NCBI RefSeq assembly: GCF_902497555.1
Contig: NZ_CABVGP010000002.1
Coordinates: 2,678,501 to 2,742,500, forward strand
Length of the DNA: 64,000 nt
Direction of reading: 5' to 3'
From: Amycolatopsis camponoti
Lineage (GTDB): Bacteria > Actinomycetota > Actinomycetes > Mycobacteriales > Pseudonocardiaceae
The notes under the pieces are model-generated. The model did no database searches and had not been told where the DNA came from. It saw only the letters and a program-made list of their open reading frames with translations. Shown piece by piece: positions 8,961 through 18,019 of this stretch. How positions within the stretch are numbered: the first letter of the stretch is position 1; the number at the start of each line of letters is the position of its first letter. A program made the position numbers and the translations under genes.

Positions 8961-11900
8961 CGCCTTCCCGGCCGGTGTCACGGCCACCGCCGGGAGCGAG
9001 GCGAACTCCGCGGGCCGGTGGGTGACCACCAGGGCCGACCGGCCCGCGGTCGCCGCGAGTACGTCGGCCGCCAGCGCCGTCGCCGTGGGGGTGTCGAGAT
9101 GGGCCGTCGGTTCGTCCAGCAGGAGGATCGGGCGGTCCGACAGCAGCGCGCGGGCCACGCCGACGCGCTGCCGCTCGCCGCCCGAGATCGGGGTTCCGTG
9201 GGTGCCCAGCGCCGTGTCGAGGCCGTCGGGCAGGTGCGAGAGCCACGAACCGAGCTGGGCCAGGCCCAGAGCGGTGCGGAGCTCGTCGTCGGAGGCACCA
9301 GGGCGGGCCAGGCGGAGGTTCTCTCGCAGCGTGCTGTCGAACAGGTGGGTGTCCGGCCCGCACCAGGCGATTTGCGCCCGGACGGAGTCGCCGTCGAACC
9401 TCAGGGTGTCGGTCCCGTCGAGCAGCACCCGGCCCGCCGACGGGTCGAGATAGCGCATGAGGGCCGCGATCACCGTGCTCTTGCCCGCGCCCGACCTGCC
9501 GGTCAGCGCGATCCGGCGGGCGTGGCCGATCCGCAGGCCGACGTCTCGCACGGCGTCGGCCGCCGCCCCCGGCCAGCGGACCGCCAAGTGCTCGGCTGCC
9601 AGTTCCGCGGCGGCCGGGGCGGGGGTGGCGGGCACGGGTTCGGTGTGCGGTGCGGGCAGGGTGTCCAGCTCCGCGAGCCGGCGGGCCGAGCCGCCGGCGC
9701 CGAGCAGCCGCTGTGCCGCCTCGGGCAGGCCGGCCACCAGTTCGGCGGTGGCCAGTGGTGTCAAGGCCAGGACGGCCAGCGCCGGACCGGGGAGCTGGCC
9801 CGCACGTACGGCCAGGATGCCCAGCACGAGACCGGCGACCGACGTCAGCCCGACGCCCAGCGTGGCGATGCCGCCGCCGAGCCCGCGCCAGGCCGCCGAA
9901 CGGAGGTGGCGGACGGTCAGCGCGGTGTCGATGTCCCGCAGCCGGGCGTGCCGCCGGGCCGTGGCGTCGTGGGTGATCAGGTCGGCCGAGGCCTGCAGCA
10001 ACTCGACCGTTCCGGCGGTGAGGTCCGCCCGCAGCCGCGCCGTTTCGCGCTGCGCCCGGCGCTCCGTCAGACCGGCGACGACCGGGGCGACGACGCCGGC
10101 GGTGAAGAGGCCCACGGCGGCGGCGAGGCCGGCGCCGGGCAGGATGAGGCCGAGGGTGACGGCGGTCGTCGTGAGGACCACGAACGTCGACACACCCGGC
10201 ACGAGGCCGCGCACGAGAACGTCCTGCTGGTTGTCCACGTCGGACACCAGCCGGTGCAGGAGGTCGCCCCGGCGCAACCGCGTCGTGCCCGCCGGCCCGA
10301 TCCGGACCAGCTGTGCCCACACCCGTACCCGCAGCTCGGCCAGAGCGCGGAGCGCGACGTCATGGGACAGCAGCCGCTCGATGTAGCGGAAAATTCCCTT
10401 CGCCAGGCCGAACGTCCGCACCGCGACGATCGCCACCATGAGGCTCAGCACCGGTGGGTGCAGGGCCGCGCTCGCGATCAGCCACGACGACGTCGCCGTG
10501 AGCGCGACGCCGCAGCCCAGCGCGGCGGTCGCGGCGAGGCACGCCAGGGCCAGCCGCGACCTGTGGGGCCGGATCGCGTCGAGCAGCGGGCGCCACTTCG
10601 GGCCCGCCAAGTCCACAACGGACGGTGCGTCGGAAGCCGGCGCAGCGGCACGCACGGTCGGCGTGGAGGCCGCGGACGGAGGATCCGCTGAGGCCGGCAC
10701 CGAGCTGCCGCCCATTGAGACGACACGGTCACACCGCGCCAGCACCGCGGGGTGGTGGCTGACGATCACGGCGGTCCGCCCGGCGAGCACCTTGGGCAGC
10801 CGGTCGAGGATGGCGGCCTCGGTCTCCGCGTCGACGCCCTCGGTGGGCTCGTCGAGCAGGATCAGCGGCCGGTCGAGCAGCACCGCGCGGGCCAGCGCGA
10901 CACGGCGGCGCTGGCCGGTCGACAGCCCGGCGCCGAGCTCACCGACCACAGTGGACAGCGGGACGTCGAGCGCCGCGGTGTCAGCGGCCGCGACCACGGC
11001 GTCGTCGGTGGCGTCGGGGCAGCCCAGGCGGATGTTCTCCGCCACCGTCCCGGCGACCAGGTGCGGCTGCTGCGGGACCCAGGCGAGGTGCCGGTGCCAG
11101 GTCGCGCGGCCGATATCGGCCAAGTCGGTGTCGCCGAGCAGGATCCGGCCGCTGTCGGGCCGCCGCCAGCCGAGCAGGAGGTCGAGCAGGGTCGACTTGC
11201 CCGCTCCGCTCGGTCCGGTGATCCCGACGACTTCGCCGGGCGGCACGCGCAGACTGAAGGCGTCGAGGATCGGTCCGGACCGGCCTGCCACGGTGACGTC
11301 TTCGCAGAGCAGCGCCACGCGGGTGAGGTCGGGAACCGTGCGGGTGCCGGTGTCGCCGGTGGGCGTGTCGGCGAGCGCGATGATCTCCTCGGCCGCGGCC
11401 AGTCCTTCGGCGCTGTCGTGGAACCGTGCGCCGACCGCCCGCAGCGGCAAGTAGACCTCGGGCGCGAGGATGAGCACGACGAGAGCAGTCTGCAGGTCGA
11501 GCTCCCCGGCCAGCAGGCGCAGGCCGATCGACACGGCGACGACCGCGACCGACAGGGTGGCCAGCAGTTCGAGGGCGAGGGCGGACAGGAACGCGACGCG
11601 CAGGGTGCGCAGGGTCTGGGTGCGGTATTTCTCGGTGATCTCGCGCAGCGAGCGGATCTGGGCGCGGGCCCGGCCGAAGGAGGTCAGCTCGGCGAGGCCG
11701 GCGACGAGGTCGAGGAAGTGGTTGCCCAGCACGGAAAGGGTCTTCCATTGCCGCTGGACGTCGCGCTGGGTGTAGAGGCCGATGAGGATCATGAAGATCG
11801 GGATGAGCGGCACCGTGAAGCCCACGATGACCGCGGCGACCCAGTCGGCGAGCAGGATCCGCACCCCGACCACCAGCGGCACGACCGAGGCGATCAGCAG

Positions 11901-12311
11901 CTGCGGCAGGTAGCGCGCGAAGTAGCCTTCCAGGCGATCGACGCCGTGCATGGCCAGCGCCGCGACCTCGGCGGGGGAGCGGTCGGCCCGGCGCGGACCG
12001 ATCCGCAGCGCGGCCGCGATCACGGTCTCCCGCAGCTGGGACAGCGCCCGGGCAGCGGCGCGGTGCGCGGTCGTCTCCGACACCCACGCGATTCCGGCTC
12101 GAGCAAGCACCACCAGCACGAGCATCCCGACCGGGACCAGCAGATTCCTCAGCGCGAAGCCGTCGAGGAAGGCCCACGTGATCGTCTTCGCCAGCAGCTC
12201 CGCCTGGGCGAGCACCAGCATCGCGGTGAACACGCCCAGAGCGGCGCAGGCGAGGATGAACGGTCGGACGGCGCTGGCGTGGCGGAGCAGCCGCGGATCG
12301 AGGGGCTTCAC
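8886..12311 (-). CDS. cydDC: Fused CydD-CydC heterodimer-type ABC transporter for cytochrome bd assembly
   Basis: This 1141-residue protein is two complete ABC half-transporters in one chain. The N-terminal CydD half has six membrane segments and an ATPase with Walker A GPSGAGKST, signature LSTGQRRRVALARA and Walker B LILLDEP. An Ala/Pro-rich linker leads to the CydC half with Walker A GRSGAGKST, signature ISGGERQRVGVARA and LLLDEP. CydDC exports thiols and is needed to assemble the bd oxidase encoded just upstream. The GTG start at 12311 overlaps the cydB stop as GTGA. Fused cydDC genes are known in actinomycetes. The last about 25 residues run into the decayed rhodanese region. Confidence 0.93.
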   Translation of the reverse strand: MKPLDPRLLRHASAVRPFILACAALGVFTAMLVLAQAELLAKTITWAFLDGFALRNLLVPVGMLVLVVLARAGIAWVSETTAHRAAARALSQLRETVIAAALRIGPRRADRSPAEVAALAMHGVDRLEGYFARYLPQLLIASVVPLVVGVRILLADWVAAVIVGFTVPLIPIFMILIGLYTQRDVQRQWKTLSVLGNHFLDLVAGLAELTSFGRARAQIRSLREITEKYRTQTLRTLRVAFLSALALELLATLSVAVVAVSIGLRLLAGELDLQTALVVLILAPEVYLPLRAVGARFHDSAEGLAAAEEIIALADTPTGDTGTRTVPDLTRVALLCEDVTVAGRSGPILDAFSLRVPPGEVVGITGPSGAGKSTLLDLLLGWRRPDSGRILLGDTDLADIGRATWHRHLAWVPQQPHLVAGTVAENIRLGCPDATDDAVVAAADTAALDVPLSTVVGELGAGLSTGQRRRVALARAVLLDRPLILLDEPTEGVDAETEAAILDRLPKVLAGRTAVIVSHHPAVLARCDRVVSMGGSSVPASADPPSAASTPTVRAAAPASDAPSVVDLAGPKWRPLLDAIRPHRSRLALACLAATAALGCGVALTATSSWLIASAALHPPVLSLMVAIVAVRTFGLAKGIFRYIERLLSHDVALRALAELRVRVWAQLVRIGPAGTTRLRRGDLLHRLVSDVDNQQDVLVRGLVPGVSTFVVLTTTAVTLGLILPGAGLAAAVGLFTAGVVAPVVAGLTERRAQRETARLRADLTAGTVELLQASADLITHDATARRHARLRDIDTALTVRHLRSAAWRGLGGGIATLGVGLTSVAGLVLGILAVRAGQLPGPALAVLALTPLATAELVAGLPEAAQRLLGAGGSARRLAELDTLPAPHTEPVPATPAPAAAELAAEHLAVRWPGAAADAVRDVGLRIGHARRIALTGRSGAGKSTVIAALMRYLDPSAGRVLLDGTDTLRFDGDSVRAQIAWCGPDTHLFDSTLRENLRLARPGASDDELRTALGLAQLGSWLSHLPDGLDTALGTHGTPISGGERQRVGVARALLSDRPILLLDEPTAHLDTPTATALAADVLAATAGRSALVVTHRPAEFASLPAVAVTPAGKARAVSAGRPAGSRPSTPSRYVRTST

Positions 12312-13327
12312 CGGCGGACCGCGGGCAGGCCGCCGCCGGCGGGGATGGAGGTGCGGCTGATGCGCTTGCGGAACACCCAGTAGGTCCACGTCTGGTAGGC
12401 CAGCACGATCGGGGTGAACGCGACGGCGACCCAGGTCATGATCTGCAGCGTGTAGTGCGTCGAGGACGCGTTGGTCGTGGTGAGGCTGAACGCCGGGTCG
12501 GTCGTCGAGGGCAGCACGTTCGGGTACAGCGACCAGAACAGCGTGACGGTGACGGCGATGATCGCGCCCGCGGTGCTCGCGAAGGCGTACCGGTCCCGGT
12601 CACCCGCGGCGAACAGCACGCCCGCGACCAGCAGCGCCGCGGCGATCAGCGATGTCAGCCACGCCCAGCCGCCGTGCTCGACCGCGGTGTAGGCGAGGAA
12701 CACGCCGCCGAAGACGATCGCCGCGCCGCCGAGAGCGCGGCTCAGGCTGCGAGCCCGGTCGCGCAGCGCGTCCGTCGTCTTGAGCGTCAGGAAGACGGCG
12801 CCGTGGAAGGCGAACAGCGTGAGCGTGGCCAGGCCGCCGAGCAGCGCGTACGGGTTGAGCAGGGTGAAGAACGTGCCGGTGAAGTGGTGCTTCGCGTCGA
12901 GCGGGACGCCGTGGACGATGTTGCCGAACGCGACGCCCCACAGCAGCGCGGGCCCGGCCGAGGCGAAGACGATGATCCAGTCCCACGTGTTCCGCCAGCG
13001 CGGGCTGTCGATCTTCCCTCGGAACTCGAACGCCACGCCACGCAGGATCAGCGCGACCAGCACCAGCAGCAGGGCGAGGTAGAAGCCGGAGAACAGGCTC
13101 GAATACCAGAGCGGGAAGGCGGCGAAGGTAGCGCCGCCGGCGACGAGCAGCCAGACTTCGTTGCCGTCCCAGACCGGGCCGATGGTGTTGATCAGCACGC
13201 GGCGGTCGGTGTCGTCGCGGCCGAGGACGCGCAGCAGCATGCCGACGCCGAAGTCGAAGCCTTCGAGGACGAAGTAGCCGGTCCAGAGGACCGCGATGAG
13301 CAGGAACCAGATGTCGGTGAGGGCCAT
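12308..13327 (-). CDS. cydB: Cytochrome bd ubiquinol/menaquinol oxidase subunit II
   Basis: This 339-residue integral membrane protein has the CydB opening IWFLLIAVLWTGYFVLEGFD followed by FGVGML, then GPVWDGNEVWLLVAGGATFAAFP, the conserved quinol-oxidase segment. About eight hydrophobic helices are present and the length is usual. It pairs with CydA to form the high-affinity terminal oxidase used at low oxygen. It lies 15 bp after cydA and overlaps cydDC, forming a cydA-cydB-cydDC operon on the minus strand. Confidence 0.95.
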   Translation of the reverse strand: MALTDIWFLLIAVLWTGYFVLEGFDFGVGMLLRVLGRDDTDRRVLINTIGPVWDGNEVWLLVAGGATFAAFPLWYSSLFSGFYLALLLVLVALILRGVAFEFRGKIDSPRWRNTWDWIIVFASAGPALLWGVAFGNIVHGVPLDAKHHFTGTFFTLLNPYALLGGLATLTLFAFHGAVFLTLKTTDALRDRARSLSRALGGAAIVFGGVFLAYTAVEHGGWAWLTSLIAAALLVAGVLFAAGDRDRYAFASTAGAIIAVTVTLFWSLYPNVLPSTTDPAFSLTTTNASSTHYTLQIMTWVAVAFTPIVLAYQTWTYWVFRKRISRTSIPAGGGLPAVRR

Positions 13328-13342
13328 GGCGGTCTCCGGCGC

Positions 13343-14743
13343 TTAGTAGGCGAAGGCCGCGGGCCGCGGCTCGTCGGAATCGGTGTCGTCGCGCGGTGCT
13401 TCGGGTGGCGGGGGCCCGGCCTTGGCGTAGCGGACCATCAGGACGCCGTCGACGACCGCGAGGATGCCGTAGAGGACGGTGAAGACGATCAGCGAGGTCA
13501 GCACGCTGCCCGCGGGGACGGTGGGGGACACGGAGTCGGCGGTTTTGAGGACCCCGAAGACCGACCAGGGCTGGCGGCCCATCTCGGTGAAGATCCAGCC
13601 GACGCTGTTGGCCAGGAACGGCAGCGCGATCGCGGCGGTGGCGATGGGGAAGAACCAGCGGGCGCGCGGGGTGCGGCCGCGGCGGAACAGCCAGAGCCCG
13701 GCCAGGGAGATCAGCAGGCAGAGGAAACCGAAGCCGATCATCAGGCGGAACGTCCAGTAGCTGACCGGGATGTTCGGGCGGTACTCGCCGGGGCCGTAGG
13801 CCTGCTGTTCGGCGGCCTGGAGGTCGTTGATGCCCTCGACGCGGCCGTCGAACTTGCCGGTCGCCATGAACGACAGGACGCCCGGGACGCGGATGCTGAA
13901 CTTCTCCTGCGAGCCGTCCAGCGAACCGATGGTGAACAGCGAGAACGACGCGGGCGCGACGGTGTCGTAGAGCGCTTCGGCGGCGGCCATCTTCATCGGC
14001 TGCTGCTCGGTCATCAGCCGCGCTTGCAGGTCACCGGTGACGATGACGCCGAGGCTCGCGATCAGCACGGTGACCAGCGCGAGCTTCATCGACGGCCGGA
14101 ACACGTCCGCCGAGCGGTTCTTCCGCAGCTGCCAGGCGCTGATGCCGACGACGAACATGCCGGCGGTCAGGAAGCACGCGGTGATGGTGTGGGCGAACGC
14201 GCCGACGGCGGTCGAGTTGGTGAGCACGGCGCCGAAGTCCTTGAGCTCCGCACGGCCGGTCGCCGGGTTCACGATCGAGCCGACCGGGTGCTGCATCCAG
14301 GAGTTCGCGGCGAGGATGAAGTACGCCGAGAGCACGGTGCCGATGGAAGCGATCCAGATCGTCGCGAGGTGGAGCTTCTTCGGCAGCTTGTCCCAGCCGA
14401 AGATCCACAGGCCGAGGAACGTCGACTCGAGGAAGAACGCCAGCAGTCCTTCGATGGCCAGCGGCGCGCCGAAGATGTCGCCGACGAAGGTGCTGTAGTC
14501 CGACCAGTTCATCCCGAACTGGAACTCCTGCACGATGCCGGTCGCCACGCCCATGGCGAAGTTGATGAGGAACAGCTTCCCCCAGAACTTCGTCATCCGG
14601 CGGTACTTGTCGTTGCCGGTGCGCACCCAGGCCGTCTGCATCCCGGCGACCAGGAAGGACAGTCCGATGGTCAGGGGGACGAAGATGAAGTGGTAGACGG
14701 TGGTGATCCCGAACTGCCAGCGGGCGATGTCCAGGGCGTTCAT
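13343..14743 (-). CDS. cydA: Cytochrome bd oxidase subunit I
   Basis: This 466-residue haem-bearing subunit reduces O2 with electrons from quinol. Visible hallmarks are the N-terminal [19 protein letters not shown] with the high-spin haem His, the segment [18 protein letters not shown], the GRQPW motif ([15 protein letters not shown]), and a short Q-loop as in other actinobacteria. It leads the cydABDC operon. The promoter region is shared with devR and contains a DevR-like box 69 bp from the start codon, fitting induction at low oxygen. Confidence 0.96.
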   Translation of the reverse strand: MNALDIARWQFGITTVYHFIFVPLTIGLSFLVAGMQTAWVRTGNDKYRRMTKFWGKLFLINFAMGVATGIVQEFQFGMNWSDYSTFVGDIFGAPLAIEGLLAFFLESTFLGLWIFGWDKLPKKLHLATIWIASIGTVLSAYFILAANSWMQHPVGSIVNPATGRAELKDFGAVLTNSTAVGAFAHTITACFLTAGMFVVGISAWQLRKNRSADVFRPSMKLALVTVLIASLGVIVTGDLQARLMTEQQPMKMAAAEALYDTVAPASFSLFTIGSLDGSQEKFSIRVPGVLSFMATGKFDGRVEGINDLQAAEQQAYGPGEYRPNIPVSYWTFRLMIGFGFLCLLISLAGLWLFRRGRTPRARWFFPIATAAIALPFLANSVGWIFTEMGRQPWSVFGVLKTADSVSPTVPAGSVLTSLIVFTVLYGILAVVDGVLMVRYAKAGPPPPEAPRDDTDSDEPRPAAFAY

Positions 14744-14811
14744 CCGGTTCTCCTGCTCGCGCGGACGATGTTGTCTCCGGCAGCATCCGGCGCGAGGGCC
14801 CTCCGGCGAGA

Positions 14812-14825
14812 GGGTCCTTGGTCAC
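14812..14825. promoter_or_regulatory. DevR/DosR-like box between cydA and devR
   Basis: GGGTC-CTTG-GTCAC reads GTGAC-CAAG-GACCC on the other strand. It is 69 bp upstream of cydA and 83 bp upstream of devR, so it could serve both cyd induction and devR autoregulation. Confidence 0.65.
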
Positions 14826-14907
14826 TTCCGCGACGGTCCCCGGTCCCTGCCATCGGAGGCCCGGTGGCCGTAGGCTGATCTCCAGTCACTGTTGCCGGGA
14901 GGTCGGA

Positions 14908-15546
14908 ATGCTCCGCGTGTTTCTTGTCGATGACCATGAGGTGGTCCGTCGTGGTGTCGCTGATCTGCTGGACGAGGACGAGGACTTGACGGTGGTGGGG
15001 CAGGCGGGGAGTGTGTCGCAGGCGCTGGCGCGGATTCCGGCGTTGAACCCGGATGTGGCCGTGTTGGATGTGCGGTTGCCGGATGGGAACGGTATTGAGC
15101 TGGCGCGGGAGCTGCGGTCGAAGTTGCCGGAGCTGAAGTGTTTGATGTTGACGTCGTTCACCGATGAGCAGGCGATGCTGGATGCGGTGATGGCGGGGGC
15201 GAGCGGGTTCGTGATCAAGGACATCAAAGGGATGGATTTGATCACGGCGGTGCGGGAGGTGGGGGCGGGCAGGTCGTTGCTGGACGCGCACGCGGCGGCG
15301 GCGTTGATGGGCAAGCTGCGAGACAGTCAGGCGAAGAAGGGTCCGTTGGCGGATTTGTCGGATCAGGAGAAGAAGCTACTGGAGTTGATCGGTGAGGGGT
15401 TGACGAACCGGCAGATTTCGGAGCGGATGTTCCTGGCGGAGAAGACGGTGAAGAACTACGTCTCCCGGTTGCTGACCAAGCTGGGGATGGAACGTCGCAC
15501 CCAGGCCGCTGTCCTCGCCACCGAACTCCGCAACCAAGACCGGTAG
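14908..15546 (+). CDS. devR: DevR/DosR dormancy response regulator (NarL/LuxR type)
   Basis: This 212-residue protein has a receiver domain beginning [20 protein letters not shown], with phospho-acceptor Asp in [18 protein letters not shown]-terminal LuxR-type HTH contains [20 protein letters not shown] and ends [20 protein letters not shown] followed by MERRTQAAV. From memory of M. tuberculosis DosR, these stretches are almost identical, including the DNA-reading [11 protein letters not shown] helix. In DosR this helix binds GGGAC-N4-GTCCC boxes, which recur throughout this window. The gene sits alone on the plus strand and its kinase is not adjacent. The orphan kinase at 1-1046 is the best partner seen. 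Confidence 0.94.
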   Translation: MLRVFLVDDHEVVRRGVADLLDEDEDLTVVGQAGSVSQALARIPALNPDVAVLDVRLPDGNGIELARELRSKLPELKCLMLTSFTDEQAMLDAVMAGASGFVIKDIKGMDLITAVREVGAGRSLLDAHAAAALMGKLRDSQAKKGPLADLSDQEKKLLELIGEGLTNRQISERMFLAEKTVKNYVSRLLTKLGMERRTQAAVLATELRNQDR

Positions 15547-15577
15547 GCACGGTCCGCCCAGCGGGGCGGTCACGGCC

Positions 15578-16567
15578 CTAGGCTTTGAGCCGGTCCGGCT
15601 CCAGCAGGACATCGGCCACGGAGCGCCGCGGCGTCCACGGTACGGGCGCACCACGGCCGAGGCGCAGCACGATCTGCGGCCACAGGCCACCGCCGAGCAG
15701 GCTGCGCAGCTCCGTCCGGATCGCGGGCACCTCGACCGGCTGCGAGATGAACGACGCGTCGAGCCCGGCCACGGTCGCCGTCAGGAGCACCCGCTGCATC
15801 GCCTGACCGGCCCGGATCCGGTCCATCCGGGTGTCGTCGAACGAGCCGATGACCACGACCAGCGGCTCGGAGTCGTCGGCCCGGCCGCGCGGGCGCGAGC
15901 CGAAGTCCCGCAGGACCCAGCCGCCGTTCTCCGAGGGCATCGCGCCGGCCGCGTACTCCGGCACGCCGTCGCGGCTGTCCCGGTCGCGGGCGGTCCAGTA
16001 CCGCCACTCGGCGAGGAATGCGGGATCGGCCACCTGGACGTGATGCCCCTTGTGCACGAGTTCGCGCAGCTGGTCCAGCTGGTGCGGGTTCAGCCGGGGC
16101 AGCCAGGCCTGTTCGACCTCCGCGGCGTGGCGCAGTCCGGCCACGGCGGTGGCCGGGATGGTGACCGCTTCGAACGGGGTGCGGTTGGTGTGCCGGCGGG
16201 GGATCGCGTCCGCCAGCTCCACGAAGCGCCGGTCCGGCTTGCGGGCCGCGAATGGCCGGACCACCGCGAGCAGGGTGGGGTCGTCGCGCCTGGGGAGGAG
16301 GGTCGTCGCCGGGTGGGCGCCGAGCGCGTGGATGGCGGTGCGCAGGTTGAACAGTGCGGCACCACAGGAGAGGAGCAGTTCTCGCTGGTCGGCGTCGGCC
16401 GCGGGTAGGGCGCGCTCCGGATCGGCGTGCAGCTCGAGGCCCGCGGGAGTGCAGCGGAAGCGCCAAGGTTGCGTGTTGTGGGTCGACGGAGCGAGCACCG
16501 CCGCGCCGAGCACGGACTTCACCTGATCGGAGTCCAGCAGGCCGATCGAGGTGATCGGTAGTGTCAT
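15578..16567 (-). CDS. Acg-family nitroreductase-like flavoprotein
   Basis: This 329-residue protein belongs to the Acg group of nitroreductase-like proteins known from the DosR regulon (Rv2032, Rv3131). The N-terminal VLAPSTHNTQPWRF is the FMN-binding signature, followed by LLLSCGAALFNLRTA, IPRRHTNRTPF and, near the end, QAMQRVLLTATVAGLDASFI. Family members may sequester FMN rather than reduce substrates. The ATG at 16567 has GAGGGGAA upstream. It converges on devR. A poor DevR-like box (GGGGA-AAAG-GTCAC, 16653-16666) lies 86 bp upstream. Confidence 0.88.
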   Translation of the reverse strand: MTLPITSIGLLDSDQVKSVLGAAVLAPSTHNTQPWRFRCTPAGLELHADPERALPAADADQRELLLSCGAALFNLRTAIHALGAHPATTLLPRRDDPTLLAVVRPFAARKPDRRFVELADAIPRRHTNRTPFEAVTIPATAVAGLRHAAEVEQAWLPRLNPHQLDQLRELVHKGHHVQVADPAFLAEWRYWTARDRDSRDGVPEYAAGAMPSENGGWVLRDFGSRPRGRADDSEPLVVVIGSFDDTRMDRIRAGQAMQRVLLTATVAGLDASFISQPVEVPAIRTELRSLLGGGLWPQIVLRLGRGAPVPWTPRRSVADVLLEPDRLKA

Positions 16568-16669
16568 GGTTTCCCCTCGGGCCCCGCCACGCGGCACTCT
16601 GTGGTTCCTTGAGCTTCTCCCGAGGGTCTCTCGCAGCGAAGCCCGGCGGTAAGGGGAAAAGGTCACCAG

Positions 16670-16902
16670 CGTGGTGGACGAGTCCGGCCCGCAGCCGGAG
16701 GACGACCTGTCCGTGTCGGTCGCGCTCAAGGACGACGTGCTGCGCGGTCTCGTGGTCGACGCCAGCAAGAGCCTGCGCGAGGATGTCTCGCCGAGCAGGC
16801 GGGCAACCTGGGGGACCGCGCCGAAGCAGTCGGTGGCGCGTTCACCCTCGGCCGCGGTCCTGATGGGGGCGTGAGGTGGAGTGGCCGGCGCCGGTCCGCT
16901 GA
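16670..16902 (+). pseudogene. Relic of a DevS-type histidine kinase ATPase domain
   Basis: Frame one reads LKDDVLRGLVVDASKSLRED followed by VSPS, aligning with VRDDLLRILVVDDGKGLAED of the kinase at 1-1046. After a one-base shift it continues GNLGDRAEAVGGAFTLGRGP, and after another shift ends EVEWPAPVR-stop, matching KVEWTAPLR-stop. Only the last about 75 residues of the HATPase domain remain, with no HisKA box. It is the decayed end of a second oxygen-sensor kinase gene. Confidence 0.8.
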
Positions 16903-17095
16903 CCGTGACCACTGTGGCCGACGTGCGACAGCGCCGCGGTTGTGGAGCCGGGTGGCGAAGACCTATCAGGTCACCGCGAAGGGCGACACCCGGTGCGGTC
17001 CGCTAGCGTCACGCTCGCGGGTCGGTGCGCTCCCTCCCCCTCGGCTCGCCGGCCCGCGCCTCCGCCAGTCCCGAGGGCATCAGCCGGCTGAGCCG

Positions 17096-17350
17096 TCACG
17101 TGTGCGGAGTGCGCCCGGCCTCGACGTCCAGCTCCGCGGTCGCGGCCTCCACCAGTTCCTCCGTCAGGTCCGACAGCGCGCGCCCCAGAGCCAGGTAGCT
17201 CGCGACTTGCTCCGGGCCTGTCCGGAGCGCCAAGCCCACGCCGGAGAACTCGTGCCCATCCGGGGTGTGCAGCACGATCTGGGCTCGCGTCCGGTGGGCT
17301 CCGCGCTCGATCGCGGCGTCGAAACTCCACATCTTTGCCGGCTGGCTCAT
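17096..17350 (-). CDS. DUF1876 protein, Rv1738-like (possible ribosome hibernation factor)
   Basis: This 84-residue protein carries the DUF1876 pattern: a tryptophan near the start (MWSFDAAIE), HRTRAQIVLH, GVGLALRTG and the helix LGRALSDLTEELVEAA. M. tuberculosis Rv1738, a strongly induced DosR gene, belongs to this family and structurally resembles hibernation-promoting factors, so a role in slowing translation during dormancy is a reasonable inference. It is transcribed divergently from hsp20, and the shared 192-bp spacer carries two DevR-like boxes, the nearer one 60 bp from this start codon. Confidence 0.85.
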   Translation of the reverse strand: MSQPAKMWSFDAAIERGAHRTRAQIVLHTPDGHEFSGVGLALRTGPEQVASYLALGRALSDLTEELVEAATAELDVEAGRTPHT

Positions 17351-17409
17351 CTTCCGCTCCGTTTCTCCCCGTGCCGCCGACGGGTGACAGCGGAGCCGGC
17401 CGGAGTACA

Positions 17410-17423
17410 GGGCCGTTGGTCCC
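17410..17423. promoter_or_regulatory. DevR/DosR-like box, distal of a pair
   Basis: GGGCC-GTTG-GTCCC has one mismatch from the palindrome. It lies 60 bp upstream of the DUF1876 gene and 27 bp from the next box (start to start), about two and a half helical turns. Paired boxes are common at DosR promoters. Confidence 0.6.
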
Positions 17424-17436
17424 CGGGTGGACTTCG

Positions 17437-17450
17437 GTGACCAAGGTCCT
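17437..17450. promoter_or_regulatory. DevR/DosR-like box upstream of hsp20
   Basis: GTGAC-CAAG-GTCCT fits the core pattern with two flank changes. It is 93 bp upstream of the hsp20 ATG and forms a pair with the box at 17410. Confidence 0.7.
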
Positions 17451-17542
17451 CGCGGTTCGGGTAGTCCGGCCGCGTCGCGGGCGCCGCTCCCCGAGGTCTC
17501 CTTGTGGTGCGGCGCCCGTCGCCGCGAGGAAGGAGAAACACG

Positions 17543-17953
17543 ATGACTGCCTTGGTGCCGGGTTCACGCCTGGCGTTGCCGAGCATCGCGGCGTGGCTGG
17601 AGAACCCCTGGCCGTTCGCCGAGCACAACCCGGTGCGGATCGAGGAGTCCACGGAGGACGGCAAGTACGTCGTCCGCGCGGAGCTGCCCGGCTTCGACCC
17701 GGAGAAGCACATCTCCGTGACCACGCACAACGGGCTGCTGACCATCTCCGCCGAGCGTGAGGCGAAGGAGACCGCGGACGGCGGCCGTAGTGAGTTCTTC
17801 TACGGCACGTTCAGCCGCACGGTCAGCCTGCCGGCCGGAGCCGACCCGGCGAAGGTCAAGGCGGCGTACACCGACGGCATCCTCGAGATCTCGATGCCGG
17901 TTTCGGAGCACCCGCGCGACAGGCACGTCAAGATCCAGGTCACCAAGAACTAG
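17543..17953 (+). CDS. Hsp20/alpha-crystallin small heat shock protein
   Basis: This 136-residue chaperone holds an alpha-crystallin domain with VVRAELPGFDPEKHISVTTH and GLLTISAEREAKE, then FYGTFSRTVSLPAGADPAKV and AAYTDGILEISMPV. It resembles HspX/Acr (Rv2031c), the classic DosR-induced dormancy chaperone that holds unfolding proteins without ATP. The ATG at 17543 follows AAGGAGAAA; longer open frame upstream lacks a ribosome site. It starts an operon running to the P-type ATPase at 25526, with a hairpin separating it from the next gene. Confidence 0.93.
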   Translation: MTALVPGSRLALPSIAAWLENPWPFAEHNPVRIEESTEDGKYVVRAELPGFDPEKHISVTTHNGLLTISAEREAKETADGGRSEFFYGTFSRTVSLPAGADPAKVKAAYTDGILEISMPVSEHPRDRHVKIQVTKN

Positions 17954-17966
17954 GTGACCACCCCGC

Positions 17967-17998
17967 GGTGGGCGCGGCCCATTCCGGCCGCGCCCACC
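17967..17998. terminator. Hairpin between hsp20 and the GNAT-synthetase gene
   Basis: GGTGGGCGCGGCC (17967-17979) pairs perfectly with GGCCGCGCCCACC (17986-17998) around a CATTCC loop. It lies 13 bp after the hsp20 stop without a T-run. It could act as a partial terminator or mRNA stabiliser, raising hsp20 expression over the downstream genes. Confidence 0.6.
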
Positions 17999-18019
17999 CT
18001 CAGGTGTCAAGGAGACACG

